From NCBI RefSeq assembly GCF_001580615.1, contig NZ_LHZC01000047.1, positions 61,533 through 125,532 of the forward strand: DNA of 64,000 bases, in the 5' to 3' direction. The position numbers and the translations under genes are program-made. The stretch comes from Acetobacter malorum (lineage in GTDB: Bacteria > Pseudomonadota > Alphaproteobacteria > Acetobacterales > Acetobacteraceae). How positions within the stretch are numbered: the stretch's first letter is position 1; every line of letters begins with the position of its first letter. The notes beneath the pieces were generated by a model, which worked only from the letters and a program-made list of their open reading frames with translations, did no database searches and had not been told where the DNA came from. Shown here piece after piece: positions 62,831 through 64,000 of this stretch.

Positions 62831-63811
62831 GTGACGTTTTTAGTAACCGGAGCAGCCGGGTTTGTTGGCTACCATGTCAGCCAGGCGCTTCTGGAAAGAG
62901 GGGAGCGGGTTATCGGCATCGATAACCTCAACTCATATTATAGCCCCGCTCTCAAGCAGGCCCGTCTCGGGCGGCTTGGGCAGGCGCCGGGATTCGTATT
63001 TAATCAGCTTGATCTGACACAGCCTGACGCGCTGGACACTCTGGCCGCGCAGGAACCCGATATTCGGGGGATCTTCCATTTCGCGGCACAGGCCGGCGTG
63101 CGCTATTCCATGCGGGACCCGTATGTGTTTGCGGACAGTAATGTGCTGGGCCATGTGGCAGTGCTGGAATTTGCCCGCAAACTGAAGCGGCTGGACCATC
63201 TGGTCTACGCGTCGTCTTCATCCGTCTATGGGCGGAACACCAGCATGCCGTTTAAGGAAACAGACCGGGTGGATGAGCCCGGCTCCTTCTATGCTGTGAC
63301 CAAACGGGCCGGAGAGCTGGCCTCTTCCACTTACAGTCATCTGTATGGCCTGCCGCAAACCGGGCTGCGCTTCTTTACGGTCTATGGGCCGTGGGGGCGT
63401 CCGGATATGGCCTATTACAGCTTTGCCCGTGCCATTGCGCGGGGGGAAGACGTCACGCTCTATGAGGGTGAGGGGCTGGCGCGGGACTTCACTTATATAG
63501 CGGACGTGGTGGCAGGCGTTCTGGCGGTGTATGAAAAACCGCCAGCCGCAGGTGAGGCGCGGGTGCTGAATATCGGCAACCACAGGCCGGAATCCGTGCG
63601 TTACCTTGTCTCTCTGCTGGAAACGGAACTGGGCCGGAAAGCAAACCTGCGTCTGTTGCCGCGCCCGCAGGCAGATGTGGAGAAGACGTGGGCGTCCATT
63701 GACGCCATTCAGTCTTTAACCGGCTGGCACCCTACAACCGTGCTGGAAGAAGGCGTGCAGCGCTTTGTCTCCTGGTTCCGCACCTATGAGAAACTCACGA
63801 TAAACGCCTGA
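62831..63811 (+). CDS. NAD-dependent sugar epimerase (UDP-glucuronate 4-epimerase-like)
   Basis: A 326-residue short-chain dehydrogenase/reductase of the extended type. It has the NAD motif TGAAGFVGYHVS, FHFAAQAGVRYSMRDP, the catalytic SSSVYG and YAVTKRAGE (Tyr-X3-Lys), and the sugar-site FFTVYGPWGRPDMA. The GVRYS and GPWGRPDMA segments match UDP-glucuronate 4-epimerases (LpsL/Cap1J type), which supply galacturonate for polysaccharides. The start is GTG. Confidence 0.88.
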   Translation: MTFLVTGAAGFVGYHVSQALLERGERVIGIDNLNSYYSPALKQARLGRLGQAPGFVFNQLDLTQPDALDTLAAQEPDIRGIFHFAAQAGVRYSMRDPYVFADSNVLGHVAVLEFARKLKRLDHLVYASSSSVYGRNTSMPFKETDRVDEPGSFYAVTKRAGELASSTYSHLYGLPQTGLRFFTVYGPWGRPDMAYYSFARAIARGEDVTLYEGEGLARDFTYIADVVAGVLAVYEKPPAAGEARVLNIGNHRPESVRYLVSLLETELGRKANLRLLPRPQADVEKTWASIDAIQSLTGWHPTTVLEEGVQRFVSWFRTYEKLTINA

Positions 63812-63840
63812 ATCCTTAAGATGGATTTTCTTTAATGATT

Positions 63841-63878
63841 AAAAGGGGCCCCATAAGGGGTCTCCCCGGTGGGGTAAA
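63841..63878. repeat. Cluster of short G4/C4 hairpins after the epimerase gene
   Basis: CCCC-ATAA-GGGG and GGGG-TCT-CCCC can each fold, and the palindrome GGGGCCCC overlaps the first. There is no T run of the usual kind in the plus direction, so termination here is only possible. Confidence 0.45.
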
Positions 63879-63929
63879 AACCGATTCAGCCCCGGTTTCC
63901 CGCCATTTTGAATAAAGTTTCAAAGCGTG

Positions 63930-63958
63930 TTGACAGGGTCGGCTCAATCCCTTAGAAA
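63930..63958 (+). promoter_or_regulatory. Strong promoter-like sequence at the right edge
   Basis: TTGACA (63930-63935), a 17-base spacer and TAGAAA (63953-63958) make a near-consensus sigma-70-type promoter. The start would be near 63965, directing transcription out of the window. The perfect -35 suggests a strongly expressed gene such as a stable RNA operon; that is a guess. Confidence 0.6.
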
Positions 63959-64000
63959 CCGCTTCACCGGACGAGATCACGGTTGGCAGCTTCCTCTGGA

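Overview
The window is a GC-rich, densely coded bacterial chromosome segment. Gene content points to an alphaproteobacterium, most likely an acetic acid bacterium (Acetobacteraceae). The evidence is a PurF with a propeptide, the truB-rpsO-pnp and gyrA-coaD-cyclophilin orders, a GyrA quinolone region with Ala at the usual Ser position, gcvTHP behind a tandem glycine riboswitch, and frequent TTG/GTG starts. The genus is an inference. I see no transposase, phage module or CRISPR array.

Layout. 1-4037: envelope glycan genes (GT2 and ArnT-like transferases in tandem), then one strikingly AT-rich membrane protein gene next to a GACGCT hexamer repeat and a tRNA-Thr. 4424-8316: pqiABC, a three-gene MCE lipid-transport system, ending at a terminator shared with purF. 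8398-16251 (minus): metH, a Na/Pi cotransporter, an unknown gene, cvpA and purF. 16895-28594 (plus): a type I secretion ABC transporter and HlyD adaptor, a Sel1-repeat protein, a 1032-residue two-domain glycosyltransferase, an unusual 416-residue protein and a second glycosyltransferase. The last two share histone-H1-like basic tails. I read this as a surface protein export and glycosylation locus whose substrate is not in the window, and it is the best candidate for an undescribed system here. 28619-32141 (minus): a second MCE transporter, mlaE (with fused STAS domain)-mlaF-mlaD-lipoprotein.

32343-41872: housekeeping genes truB, rpsO, pnp, a nitronate monooxygenase-like flavoprotein, a Pmp3-like peptide, gyrA, coaD and a cyclophilin. 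42211-46139: tRNA-Lys, a LysR regulator, a His-rich lipoprotein and a large secreted repeat protein. 46297-52584: spermidine synthesis (speD, speE) and glycine cleavage (gcvT, gcvH, gcvP) under a tandem glycine riboswitch; speD has a promoter and a leader with two hairpins. 52667-58376: accessory genes, namely an esterase, a small membrane protein, a phzF-like gene broken by a frameshift at its catalytic Glu motif, a metallophosphoesterase/TetR/DUF1348 operon, and a CHAP-domain secreted protein. 58680-63811: RidA, MocA-like and XdhC proteins (molybdoenzyme maturation), a host-attachment family protein, a metallo-beta-lactamase fold hydrolase, a DUF192 protein and a sugar epimerase. The right edge has a strong promoter-like sequence firing out of the window.

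All calls rest on reading translations, motifs and repeats by eye. No database search or folding program was run.
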